Notes under the pieces: generated by a model
What the model saw: the letters and a program-made list of their open reading frames with translations, nothing else
Told to the model about the DNA's origin: nothing
The model's database searches: none
From: Algoriphagus sp. NG3
Lineage (GTDB): Bacteria; Bacteroidota; Bacteroidia; Cytophagales; Cyclobacteriaceae
NCBI RefSeq assembly: GCF_034119865.1
Contig: NZ_CP139421.1
Span: forward strand, 124,001 to 188,000
DNA: 64,000 bases
Direction of reading: 5' to 3'
Translations under genes and position numbers: made by a program
Shown: positions 40,697 through 48,761 of the stretch, in pieces
How the letters are laid out: each line of letters starts with the position of its first letter
Position numbering within the stretch: position 1 is the first letter of the stretch

Positions 40697-41680
40697 ATGT
40701 CTCAAAGAAGAAAGTTTATCAAGCAATCCCTGATGGGTTCAGCCTTATTTATCCCAGGGGTTACTTCATTTGCCGAAGCAAAATCCTCGTCAATTATTAA
40801 GGGAGAAAAGCCTTTAATTTTGTCCACATGGAATCATGGCCAGCCTGCCAATGCGGCTGCCGTAGAAAAACTGAAAGAAGGAGGGAGTATTGTAGATGCT
40901 GTAGAGTTTGGTGTGCGGGATACAGAGAATGATTTAAGTAATCTATCAGTGGGCTTGCAAGGTCTCCCGGATCGGGAAGGGATCACTACGCTGGATGCTT
41001 CAATTATGAGTGGGGATGGGCAATGTGGTTCTGTGGCTTTTGTGAGGCAGATAAAACACCCGATTACCCTGGCTAGAATGGTAATGGATGAAACACCTCA
41101 TGTAATGCTTGCAGGAGAGGGAGCCAGGCAATTTGCCATAGCCCAAGGGATGCCTGTGGAAAAGGAAGAGCTAAGTCCAGAAGCTGAAAAGGCCTATCTA
41201 AAGTGGAAAGAAACAAGCTTATACAAGCCAATAATCAATATTGAAAACCACGATACTATTGGCATGATCGGAATGGATGCACAGGGTAATATGGCAGGAA
41301 GCTGTACTACGAGTGGACTTGCCTATAAGATGCATGGAAGAGTAGGGGATAGTCCTATTATAGGGGCCGGGCTGTTTGTGGATAATGAAGTTGGGGCGGC
41401 TACTGCCACGGGCTTGGGAGAGTCGATTATCCGTATTTGCGGAAGTTTTCTGATTGTAGAACTGATGCGCCAGGGCAGAACTCCTCAGGAAGCCTGTGAA
41501 GAGGCTGTACGACGCCTAATTGCAAAAAACAAGAACATTAAAGATATCCAGGCGGGGTTTCTCGCTATGAATAAGGAAGGGGAAGTCGGGGCATACGCTG
41601 TTCATCCAGGCTTCAATTTTGCCCAAGCTACCTTGAAGGAAAATGTAATGATAGACTCCCGTTCACATTTTAAAGGATGA
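40697..41680 (+). CDS. Tat-exported N4-(beta-N-acetylglucosaminyl)-L-asparaginase (glycosylasparaginase)
   Basis: The protein has 327 residues from the ATG at 40697 (a TTG 27 bp upstream is rejected). The N-terminus SQRRKFIKQSLMG is a twin-arginine signal. It is an Ntn-hydrolase closely resembling the Elizabethkingia enzyme: TWNHGQPANAAA, LDAVEFG-like region, TTLDASIM, VENHDTIGMIGMDAQG-type site with nucleophile Thr187, CTTSGLAYKMHGRVGDSPI, and AATATGLGE. It self-cleaves before the Thr and then hydrolyses the GlcNAc-Asn bond that links N-glycans to Asn. The ATGA at its end overlaps the cutC start by 4 bp. Residues 171-190 include the conserved KPIINIENHDTIG. Confidence 0.94.
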   Translation: MSQRRKFIKQSLMGSALFIPGVTSFAEAKSSSIIKGEKPLILSTWNHGQPANAAAVEKLKEGGSIVDAVEFGVRDTENDLSNLSVGLQGLPDREGITTLDASIMSGDGQCGSVAFVRQIKHPITLARMVMDETPHVMLAGEGARQFAIAQGMPVEKEELSPEAEKAYLKWKETSLYKPIINIENHDTIGMIGMDAQGNMAGSCTTSGLAYKMHGRVGDSPIIGAGLFVDNEVGAATATGLGESIIRICGSFLIVELMRQGRTPQEACEEAVRRLIAKNKNIKDIQAGFLAMNKEGEVGAYAVHPGFNFAQATLKENVMIDSRSHFKG

Positions 41681-42414
41681 AAATAACTCTAGAATCCCCG
41701 GTCTTTAATGTAGAAGCGGCCTTGGATGCTGCCGAATTTGGTGTAGATAGATTAGAGTTGTGTGCCAACTTTCCTGAAGGCGGAGAAACCCCAAGTGCAG
41801 GCATGCTGAAATTTCTCAAAACAGAAATCGATATTCCTGTATTTGTAATGATCCGGCCTAGAGGTGGTGATTTTGCTTATTCACAAAAGGAATTGATGGT
41901 GATGAAGCGGGACATAGAATTGCTCGGTGAGCAAGGTGCAGATGGCTTTGTATTCGGTGTATTGGATAGGAATGGGATGGTGGATAGTGACTCCTGCAAA
42001 TCCCTTTTAAGAGCCGCTGCCGGAAAGCCATGTACCTTTCACAGGGCATTTGACGTGTCTGCAGATTATTTTGACTCTTTGGAGAGAATTATTTCCTGCG
42101 GTTTTGATAGGATTCTTACTTCGGGAGGAAAAAACTCTGTCACCGAAGGGATGGGGACGATAAGAGAGCTTATGCTGAAGGCTCAGCATCGAATAAGTAT
42201 AATGCCGGGCGGAGGAACAAAACCAGAACATGTGACGGAATTGAAAAAAACCGGATATTTAAAGGAGGTACACGCATCATGCAAGACTTGGGTACCTTCC
42301 ACTAACCAATATGTTAATCCTAATGTCTCCTTTTCGGATGATTCCAGATCTTTCACCCACCATCTTAGAATTGATCAGGGTGTGGTTAGCAGCTTTTTGG
42401 AGGTGCTGAAGTAA
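41677..42414 (+). CDS. cutC: CutC family TIM-barrel protein
   Basis: The 245-residue protein has the CutC signatures: LESPVFNVEAALDAAEFGVD, RLELCANFPEGGETPS, VMIRPRGGDFAYS, TFHRAFD, ILTSGGKNSV and IMPGGGTKPEHV. It is named for copper homeostasis after E. coli, but later work questioned this and the biochemical role is open; the fold is that of a TIM-barrel enzyme. Here it is coupled by 4 bp to the glycosylasparaginase gene and by 1 bp to a lipoprotein with a haem motif. This context points to glycan-amide turnover or a redox step, not copper export (inference). Confidence 0.92.
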   Translation: MKITLESPVFNVEAALDAAEFGVDRLELCANFPEGGETPSAGMLKFLKTEIDIPVFVMIRPRGGDFAYSQKELMVMKRDIELLGEQGADGFVFGVLDRNGMVDSDSCKSLLRAAAGKPCTFHRAFDVSADYFDSLERIISCGFDRILTSGGKNSVTEGMGTIRELMLKAQHRISIMPGGGTKPEHVTELKKTGYLKEVHASCKTWVPSTNQYVNPNVSFSDDSRSFTHHLRIDQGVVSSFLEVLK

Positions 42415-43958
42415 TGAGGTCAATACTACTTTTTGTCTCATTGGGAGTTGTTTTTTTATATTCCTGCAGCCCTATTTCTGAGCGAAAACAACCCCCGCCC
42501 ACATTAGAACAGTTGGCCTCATCTGATTTGAATCTCAATGGTGAGCAGCTGGCAAATGCCTACTGTGGGGCCTGCCATTTAAAGCCCGGCCCTGAATTGT
42601 TGGATCGGACTACTTGGGCTGAAAAAGTATTGCCGGATATGCGTAAGCGGATGGGGTTGATCCTGCCTGAAGACTTTGGCCAGGATTTGCCTGAGGATTC
42701 TGGTGTTCCCCCTGGAGTATATTCCAAAGCGCAGCTGATAAAGAGAAATGATTGGGAAAAAATACTAGCTTATTATCTAGAGAATTCGCCTGATTCTCCG
42801 CTTCCCCAAGCAGAAAAAGCTGAGCCAGTGATTGGAATACCAGGATTCAAAGTGTCACAGCCAGTTTTCAATACCATAAAGGGAAACCTGACAACCATGC
42901 TAAAGATTCATGAAGAGACAGGAAATCTATGGTTAGGAGACCGCTTGAAAATGATCTATGTATTAGATGCGAAGAATGGGTTCCGGATTCTGGATTCTAT
43001 CCCAACTGATATAGCTCCTGTAGATATTACATGGAATGAGAATGGTTCTTTTGATTTATTGAACATGGGAAGGATGGATCCTTCAAATGATACGGTGGGT
43101 ATGGTGTCAGGATTTTGGCATGATGGACAGGAGTGGAAAAGTGAAGAGATAATTTCGGATCTGATCAGGCCTGTAAACTTAGCCGTGGCAGATTGGAATG
43201 GAGATGGGAAGCCGGATAGAGTCATATCCCAATTTGGAAACCACTTTGGTAAAATGTCTATTTATCTATCTGGGTCTGAAAATTATGAGGAAGTCATTTT
43301 AAGCGCCCAGCCTGGGGCGAGAAGGGCTATAGCTGTGGATTTTGATAGAGATGGGGATTTAGATGTGCTGGGTTTGATGACCCAGGCACAGGAAGGGGTG
43401 TATGTATGGTTAAATGAAGGGGGAGGGAAATTTAAAGAGAAAGCTTTGCTTCGTTTTCATCCCGCATTTGGTGCCAGTGACTTTAGGTTTATGGACTTGG
43501 ATAATGACGGCCATAAGGATCTTATCGTAGTGAATGGGGATAATGCTGATTTGTCCCAAATTCCTAAAAACTACCATGGTATTCACGTGTATAAGAATAA
43601 TGGCAAAAATGAGTTTGAAGAATCCTGGTTTTATCCCATGTTCGGTGCTAGCGGACTGGAGATAGCTGATTTTGACAGAGATGGTGATCTGGATCTATTT
43701 GTTTTGTCTTTCTTTCCGGATAATGGGCAAAGACCGAAAGAAAACCTGGTTTATTTCCGTCAAAACGATAGTGGTGATTTTGATCCTTTTGTGCTGGGGG
43801 AATCTATTGACGGAAACTGGCTGACCATGACAAGTGGGGACGTAGATGGTGATGGGGATATAGATGTAGTTGTAGGGTCATTTGACTTTAATGACCTGTA
43901 TAAAGGAGCCAATGAACCATGGAAACCTATTTTGTTTTTGGAGAATAAAATGGATTGA
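42414..43958 (+). CDS. Lipoprotein with c-type haem motif and FG-GAP repeats
   Basis: The 514-residue protein has lipid Cys18 (FLYSC). A CGACH motif at 51-55 within LANAYCGACHLKPGPELLD is followed by a Met-containing helix (KVLPDMRKRMGL), the layout of a mono-haem cytochrome c domain at about 35-130. From about residue 130 the chain is a propeller with FG-GAP loops (VADWNGDGKPDRVIS, DFDRDGDLDVLGL, DLDNDGHKDLIVV, DFDRDGDLDLFVL, DVDGDGDIDVVVG). It should sit on the envelope and may carry electrons to or from a surface enzyme. Its ATG overlaps the cutC stop (TAATG). Confidence 0.88.
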   Translation: MRSILLFVSLGVVFLYSCSPISERKQPPPTLEQLASSDLNLNGEQLANAYCGACHLKPGPELLDRTTWAEKVLPDMRKRMGLILPEDFGQDLPEDSGVPPGVYSKAQLIKRNDWEKILAYYLENSPDSPLPQAEKAEPVIGIPGFKVSQPVFNTIKGNLTTMLKIHEETGNLWLGDRLKMIYVLDAKNGFRILDSIPTDIAPVDITWNENGSFDLLNMGRMDPSNDTVGMVSGFWHDGQEWKSEEIISDLIRPVNLAVADWNGDGKPDRVISQFGNHFGKMSIYLSGSENYEEVILSAQPGARRAIAVDFDRDGDLDVLGLMTQAQEGVYVWLNEGGGKFKEKALLRFHPAFGASDFRFMDLDNDGHKDLIVVNGDNADLSQIPKNYHGIHVYKNNGKNEFEESWFYPMFGASGLEIADFDRDGDLDLFVLSFFPDNGQRPKENLVYFRQNDSGDFDPFVLGESIDGNWLTMTSGDVDGDGDIDVVVGSFDFNDLYKGANEPWKPILFLENKMD

Positions 43959-44077
43959 TTTTGAGTAAATCTGGTTAATAGAAATATAGTATCGGGTATT
44001 TCTTTTTATTGAATTATAATTTTTTATTGTGGGTTATTATCGGTAATTTATTCGTTCATCCTTTTAATTTTTAACCT

Positions 44078-44539
44078 ATGGTAAAAAGTTTTCAAGGGGT
44101 AAGAATGGCAGAACCCAAAAAAGCCCCGATTCCTCAGATTCTAGTCAAAGAGTACATGAGTACAAATTTGATCACTTTCAAGCCAGATGATACCATTGAT
44201 CAGGTGATGGAGGTGTTTAGTAAGCGTAAGATTTCAGGTGCGCCGGTGGTAGATGCGTCTGGAGCATTGATAGGGATTATTTCGGAAGTGGATTGCCTCA
44301 AAGAAATTATCAAAGGTAAATATACCAACACCCCGAAGTTTCCTGGCAAAGTGAGTGAACACATGACTACAGATGTAATTACACTTTCTCCTGATTTATC
44401 AATTTTTGATGCCGCTTCACAGTTTTTAGAGCATAAAATCAGAAGGTTTCCAGTGATGAAAGATGGAAGACTTTTGGGACAGATCAGTCTGAGTGATATC
44501 ATTCGGGCTTTTCCTACCTTGCGGCAAACCACTTGGTAG
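44078..44539 (+). CDS. Tandem CBS-domain protein
   Basis: The 153-residue protein consists of two CBS motifs: VKEYMSTNLITFKPDDTIDQ to IIKGK, then VSEHMTTDVITLSPDLSIFD to LSDIIRAF. Paired CBS domains bind adenosine nucleotides. No effector domain is attached, so it is a stand-alone regulatory protein. An in-frame ATG at 44105, preceded by AAGGGGTAAG, is an equally possible start and would remove nine residues. Monocistronic, with a strong terminator. Confidence 0.9.
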   Translation: MVKSFQGVRMAEPKKAPIPQILVKEYMSTNLITFKPDDTIDQVMEVFSKRKISGAPVVDASGALIGIISEVDCLKEIIKGKYTNTPKFPGKVSEHMTTDVITLSPDLSIFDAASQFLEHKIRRFPVMKDGRLLGQISLSDIIRAFPTLRQTTW

Positions 44540-44558
44540 AAGTGAGTCGGAAAAAAGG

Positions 44559-44599
44559 AATGCCCTCAAAAGGAGAATAACCTTTTGGGGGCATTTTTT
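44559..44599 (+). terminator. Terminator of the CBS-domain gene
   Basis: AATGCCCTCAAAAGG pairs with CCTTTTGGGGGCATT (one G-T) and is followed by T residues, 20 bp after the stop. Confidence 0.92.
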
Positions 44600-44737
44600 G
44601 GTGATTTAACCGCTGTGAGTAACCATATGGCCGAAAGCCTAGGTACTGCAGTTCGGATTTCTGAAAAGAGCTGAAAGCCTTTAATTCCTTAGTCCTGCCT
44701 GACTGGGGCTGAGTAATAGGAATAATTCCTAAATCCC

Positions 44738-44766
44738 CAAAAGCTCTGAGAGAGGGAAATCAGAGC
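44738..44766 (-). terminator. Possible terminator of the MetZ-like gene
   Basis: GCTCTGA and TCAGAGC pair over 7 bp (44743-44749 and 44760-44766), followed by four T on the minus strand. Weak but correctly placed, 39 bp beyond the stop. Confidence 0.5.
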
Positions 44767-44804
44767 GCCTCAACATTATGCTCAGGGAAACTCCCATGTC
44801 ATCC

Positions 44805-45977
44805 TTATTTGGAGCCTTCTATCGCTCGCTCCACATCCAGTATAATATCTTCGTAGTGCTCCAGGCCTACAGATAATCTTACCAGTCCATCAGATATCCC
44901 TACCTGGGCTCTTTCCTCTACCGATAATTTGCTATGTGTAGTGGAGGCTGGGTGGGTAACTATACTACGGCTATCCCCTAGATTGGCTGTGATAGAGATC
45001 ATCTGAAGCTTATCTATAAAGCGTTGGGCGCGTTGGACTCCACCTTTCAAATCAACCGTGATTACTCCTCCACCCTGGCTCATTTGCTTTTTGGCGATTT
45101 CATACTGAGGGTGGGATTTTAAGAAAGGATATTTGACAGCTAGCAATTCTGGGTTGCCCTCAAAGTACTCTGCCACTTTTAAGGCATTACTGCAATGCCT
45201 ATCCATTCTTAAACCTAAAGTCTCCATGCTTTTTGCAAGTATCCAGGCATTGAAGGGTGAAATGGCAGGCCCTGTATGTCTTGCGAAAAAATGTACCTCT
45301 TTCATTAAATCAGCTTTTCCCAGAATCAGGCCACCTAGAACTCTTCCTTGTCCATCTATATATTTGGTAGCGCTGTGTGTCACGATATGGGCACCCCATT
45401 TGGCGGGCTGCTGTAGGTAAGGAGAAGCAAAGCAATTATCTACAACCAAAATCAGATTATGTGCTGCTGCAAATTTCCCCGCCCATTCCAAGTCAATGAT
45501 TTCCAGTCCTGGATTGGAAGGGGTTTCGATGAAGAGCATTTTGGTGTTGGGCTGAAGTAGCTTTTCCCAATTCAGATAATCTGAAATGTCCCCGTACGTC
45601 GAACTGATGCCCCACTTAGGAAAAACTCTTGTCAATAACTGATGGGTAGAGCCAAAAAGAGATCTTGCGGCAAGAACATGGTCTCCTTGCTGAAGCAAAG
45701 CGGCAATGCTGCCAAACATGGCCGCCATACCTGAGGCTGTCGCAAATCCGTCTTCAGTACCTTCGGCAGCGCAGACCTTTTCTATCAGGTCGCTGGAGTT
45801 GGGATTGGCGTATCGGGAGTAAATATTTCCTTCTATCTCATCGGCAAAAATTGCCCTGGCTTCTTCTGCGGAATCAAAGGTGAAGCTTGAGGTAAGATAG
45901 ATCGGTGCGGAGTGTTCGCGCTGACTGGATTTGGAGGGGGAAATTCGTACTGAATTCGTTTCGAAGTGCTTACTCAT
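44805..45977 (-). CDS. Trans-sulfuration family PLP enzyme, probably O-succinylhomoserine sulfhydrylase
   Basis: The 390-residue Cys/Met-metabolism PLP enzyme has Tyr and Arg of YSRYANPNSSDLI, the cofactor-stacking region TASGMAAMFGSIAAL, Asp180 in LVVDNCFASPYLQ, and PLP Lys205 in THSATKYIDGQGRVLGG. The start (FETNSVRISPSKSSQREHSAPIY) and the NIYSRYANPN loop best fit MetZ, which makes homocysteine from O-succinylhomoserine and sulfide. Cystathionine gamma-synthase or gamma-lyase cannot be excluded by eye. It stands alone; no riboswitch was recognised upstream. Confidence 0.82.
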   Translation of the reverse strand: MSKHFETNSVRISPSKSSQREHSAPIYLTSSFTFDSAEEARAIFADEIEGNIYSRYANPNSSDLIEKVCAAEGTEDGFATASGMAAMFGSIAALLQQGDHVLAARSLFGSTHQLLTRVFPKWGISSTYGDISDYLNWEKLLQPNTKMLFIETPSNPGLEIIDLEWAGKFAAAHNLILVVDNCFASPYLQQPAKWGAHIVTHSATKYIDGQGRVLGGLILGKADLMKEVHFFARHTGPAISPFNAWILAKSMETLGLRMDRHCSNALKVAEYFEGNPELLAVKYPFLKSHPQYEIAKKQMSQGGGVITVDLKGGVQRAQRFIDKLQMISITANLGDSRSIVTHPASTTHSKLSVEERAQVGISDGLVRLSVGLEHYEDIILDVERAIEGSK

Positions 45978-46244
45978 TTATTGATCAGTTAGATATTGGA
46001 CAATACTAATCAAGCAGATTTGAGAAAATCAAACCCAGAGGCGGAAAATGAACTAAAAAAGGGATTATGTGTGAAGTAAGCCAATCTATAGTTCCCGCAT
46101 GGGGTAGGATTTGGCACCGTTCTCCGTTTCGGGATGGTTGCCAGAGGGTCATAGAGCCTATTCTCTCGCCTCTTCTTTATAAATCAGTCGCCTGAAGTGA
46201 TGCAAAGAAAGAACGGGATTTGGTGAATTCCAAATCTTATCGCA

Positions 46245-46805
46245 TCAATCGTTAAATTGATTCATCGTGCGCTCTATTCCTATAGTGCAAAATGACAGGG
46301 TCATGTCGATGGCTTTGTCCATTTGAATCGGTAATTCCGAAAATTCCGACTGGGTAAAGTTGCCTAAGACAAAGTCCACTTGTCTGCCTTTGGGGAAATC
46401 ATCGCCGATCCCTATTCTCAGGCGGGGATAATTTTGTCCTCCGGTAAGTTCTTCTATGTTTTTCAATCCATTATGCCCTGCTGCACTGCCTTTTGGTTTC
46501 ATCCGGACTTTACCAAAAGGTATAGCTACATCATCTACGAGCACAAGCGTGTTTTCCTTACTTATCTGAAGTTCTTTCATCCAGTAATTCATGGCCTTGC
46601 CACTTAAATTCATGTAAGTGGTAGGTTTGATCATATGGATAGTCCTGCCTTTGTATTTAAATTCAGTTTTAAAGGCCAGTCGGTCACTTTTCCAGGTACA
46701 TCCTTGGGAGTCTGCAAGTCTATCCAGGGTCAAAAACCCTATGTTATGTCTGGTTAGTTCGTATTCGGGGCCAATATTTCCCAGGCCTATGATTAAATAT
46801 TTCAT
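46245..46805 (-). CDS. pth: Peptidyl-tRNA hydrolase
   Basis: The 186-residue enzyme releases peptides from stalled peptidyl-tRNA. Motifs are IIGLGNIGPEYELTRHNIGF with catalytic His20, KPTTYMNLSGKAM, LVLVDDVAIPFGKVRMK and KGSAAGHNGLKNIEE. Length is normal. It is the last gene of prs-rplY-pth on the minus strand; a terminator-like hairpin after rplY probably lowers its read-through. Confidence 0.96.
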   Translation of the reverse strand: MKYLIIGLGNIGPEYELTRHNIGFLTLDRLADSQGCTWKSDRLAFKTEFKYKGRTIHMIKPTTYMNLSGKAMNYWMKELQISKENTLVLVDDVAIPFGKVRMKPKGSAAGHNGLKNIEELTGGQNYPRLRIGIGDDFPKGRQVDFVLGNFTQSEFSELPIQMDKAIDMTLSFCTIGIERTMNQFND

Positions 46806-46833
46806 ATTATGCTATAAAGGGCATAAAAATAAA

Positions 46834-46860
46834 AAATCCTGCCCAAAGCGGGCAGGATTT
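46834..46860 (-). terminator. Hairpin between rplY and pth
   Basis: AAATCCTGCCC-aaagc-GGGCAGGATTT, followed by an AT-rich run on the minus strand. It lies 21 bp after the rplY stop and before pth, so it may act as a partial terminator. Confidence 0.75.
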
Positions 46861-46880
46861 AAATGGAATAGAGAACGAGA

Positions 46881-47462
46881 CTAATCTTCGTCCCCGCCTT
46901 TCTTGCCTCTAAGTGCTCTTGGTACTCCAATAGTCACGATAGAAACATTCGGGCTAGTAAGGATTTCAAAGCCTTCAACGTTTAAGTCTTCAACTTTAAA
47001 AGATTTGCCGAGATCAAGGTTAGAAATATCTACAGGAATTACGTCCGGGAAGTCTTTAGCAAGACCTTTCACCTTCAATACTCTAGTTTTCAATTCTAAT
47101 TTACCACCTTTAGCAAGTCCTGGGGAGCTTCCTGATACTTTTACAGGGATCTCAAATTTGATAGGCTTGTCTTCTGCATAAGCCACAAAGTCAGCGTGTA
47201 GAAGTGTTTCACTTACTGGGTGAAACTGTGCGTCTTTCAAGACAGCTTTGATGATAGTTCCTTCGATGTTCAACTTAACCATGTGAACTTCAGGAGTGTA
47301 AATCAATTCTCTGAAAAGGATGATCGGAGAGTAGAAGTGAATCTGCTCTTTGATACCAGGTCCGTAAACCACGCAGGGAACATTACCTGATTCTCTCAAT
47401 TCAGAAAGACTGGCACTGTCGAGATTTGCTCTTTTAAACCCTATAATCTCTAGATTTTTCAT
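46881..47462 (-). CDS. rplY: 50S ribosomal protein L25 (Ctc form)
   Basis: The 193-residue protein has the N-terminal 5S rRNA-binding L25 domain (FKRANLDSASLSELRESGNVPCVVYG) and the C-terminal TL5/Ctc beta domain (KFEIPVKVSGSSPGLAKGGKLELKTR), with an acidic-basic tail GKKGGDED. It binds 5S rRNA on the large subunit. It is encoded between prs and pth, a conserved order in bacteria. Confidence 0.96.
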   Translation of the reverse strand: MKNLEIIGFKRANLDSASLSELRESGNVPCVVYGPGIKEQIHFYSPIILFRELIYTPEVHMVKLNIEGTIIKAVLKDAQFHPVSETLLHADFVAYAEDKPIKFEIPVKVSGSSPGLAKGGKLELKTRVLKVKGLAKDFPDVIPVDISNLDLGKSFKVEDLNVEGFEILTSPNVSIVTIGVPRALRGKKGGDED

Positions 47463-47487
47463 AGTGTATTTGTATTAAAATTGGTTC

Positions 47488-48414
47488 TTAGATAAATAAA
47501 GAACTGATAGAGGTATTTCCCGTCACGGCGTGGATAGCCTTTGCGAATAGGTCAGCGACTGTCAATACTTTGATTTTTGGGGATTGCTGTTTTGGGAAAA
47601 TAGTGTCAGTAATTACCAATTCATCCAAAACTGAGTTTTCTATGTTTTCGTAGGCTTTTCCTGAGAGTACACCATGTGTAGCGATAGCTCTTACAGAATT
47701 TGCTCCTTTTTCCATGACCATTTCGGCAGCTTTGCAAAGCGTGCCAGCTGTATCCACTAAGTCATCAACTAGAATCACATCTTTTCCTTCCACATCCCCG
47801 ATTACTTGCATAGAAGCAATCTCGTTGGCTCTTTTTCTGTGCTTGTCACAGACCACCATTTCTACTTCAAAATGCTTGGCATAAGCCCTGGCTCTTGCTA
47901 CTCCTCCCACATCAGGGGATGCGAAAATCATATCAGGAAGTCTCAGCGAATTCAAATAGGGCACAAAAATAGCTGATCCATTCAAATGATCCAAAGGTAT
48001 ATCGAAAAAACCTTGAATTTGTCCGGCGTGAAGGTCACAGGTCATGATGCGGTCCGCGCCTGCCGAGGTGATCATATTCGCAATAGCTTTTGCAGCTATA
48101 GATACTCTGGGTCTGTCTTTCCTGTCCTGTCTGGCATATCCGAAGTAAGGTATCACGGCACAGACTTTATAAGCGCTGGCTCTCTTGGCGGCATCTATCA
48201 TCAGACAAAGTTCCAGAAGATTATCACTCGGAGGGGTGGTGCTCTGCACTAAAAAGACGGTACAGCCTCGTATAGATTCATTGAAACTTGGAGATAACTC
48301 ACCGTCACTGAATTTTGACAGGGTAAGATCGCCTAGTTTTTTACCGTAGTTTTTTGCTATTTTTTCTGCGAGAGATTGGCTGTTGGTGCCTGAAAAGATT
48401 TTAACCTCGGACAT
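47488..48414 (-). CDS. prs: Ribose-phosphate pyrophosphokinase
   Basis: The protein has 308 residues from the ATG at 48414; an upstream in-frame start at 48462 would add 16 residues and overlap the promoter box, so it is rejected. Motifs are VKIFSGTNSQSLAEKIA, LSKFSDGELSPSFNESIRG, the ATP/Mg region RQDRKDRPRVSI and the PRPP loop DVILVDDLVDTAGTL. It makes PRPP from ribose 5-phosphate and ATP for nucleotide, His and Trp synthesis. It is the first gene of prs-rplY-pth. Confidence 0.97.
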   Translation of the reverse strand: MSEVKIFSGTNSQSLAEKIAKNYGKKLGDLTLSKFSDGELSPSFNESIRGCTVFLVQSTTPPSDNLLELCLMIDAAKRASAYKVCAVIPYFGYARQDRKDRPRVSIAAKAIANMITSAGADRIMTCDLHAGQIQGFFDIPLDHLNGSAIFVPYLNSLRLPDMIFASPDVGGVARARAYAKHFEVEMVVCDKHRKRANEIASMQVIGDVEGKDVILVDDLVDTAGTLCKAAEMVMEKGANSVRAIATHGVLSGKAYENIENSVLDELVITDTIFPKQQSPKIKVLTVADLFAKAIHAVTGNTSISSLFI

Positions 48415-48459
48415 GGTTGGTTGTTTTTTTTCGGGAAAGACTGGGAACAGATTGATGAG

Positions 48460-48467
48460 CAAAAGTA
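48460..48467 (-). promoter_or_regulatory. Bacteroidota-type -7 box of prs
   Basis: TACTTTTG on the minus strand, 46 bp before the ATG at 48414. It also argues for the downstream start codon. Confidence 0.55.
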
Positions 48468-48761
48468 ATGATTTTTGATTGGAAGGCTAACCGCCGTCGG
48501 CTGATTCAGTAGATTATTTTGGATTCTTACTTACCAGCGTGGTTTTTAAACACAATCGAAAAAGACCCCTTGCTTGAAAGCGGGGGATGTCTTGTTTTTG
48601 CTAGCCCCCCAATGAATTGACAATCGCCTTTTCCGGGAAGGGATTTCTTATTTATCTATTTTTCCAGTCCTGTAAAATTTAGAGAAAAGAGCTGTCCTTA
48701 CAGAGATAGGCTCTTTTTTTCATGCTATTTTAGGCTTTGAAAAAATGAACCCCCAAAGCTT

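Noticed and set aside
45978..46244. SAM riboswitch before the MetZ-like gene
   Set aside because: I could not build a conserved aptamer fold from the sequence; a covariance search would be needed.
48415..48462. N-terminal extension of prs
   Set aside because: The upstream ATG falls inside the TACTTTTG box, and family proteins start at the 48414 ATG.
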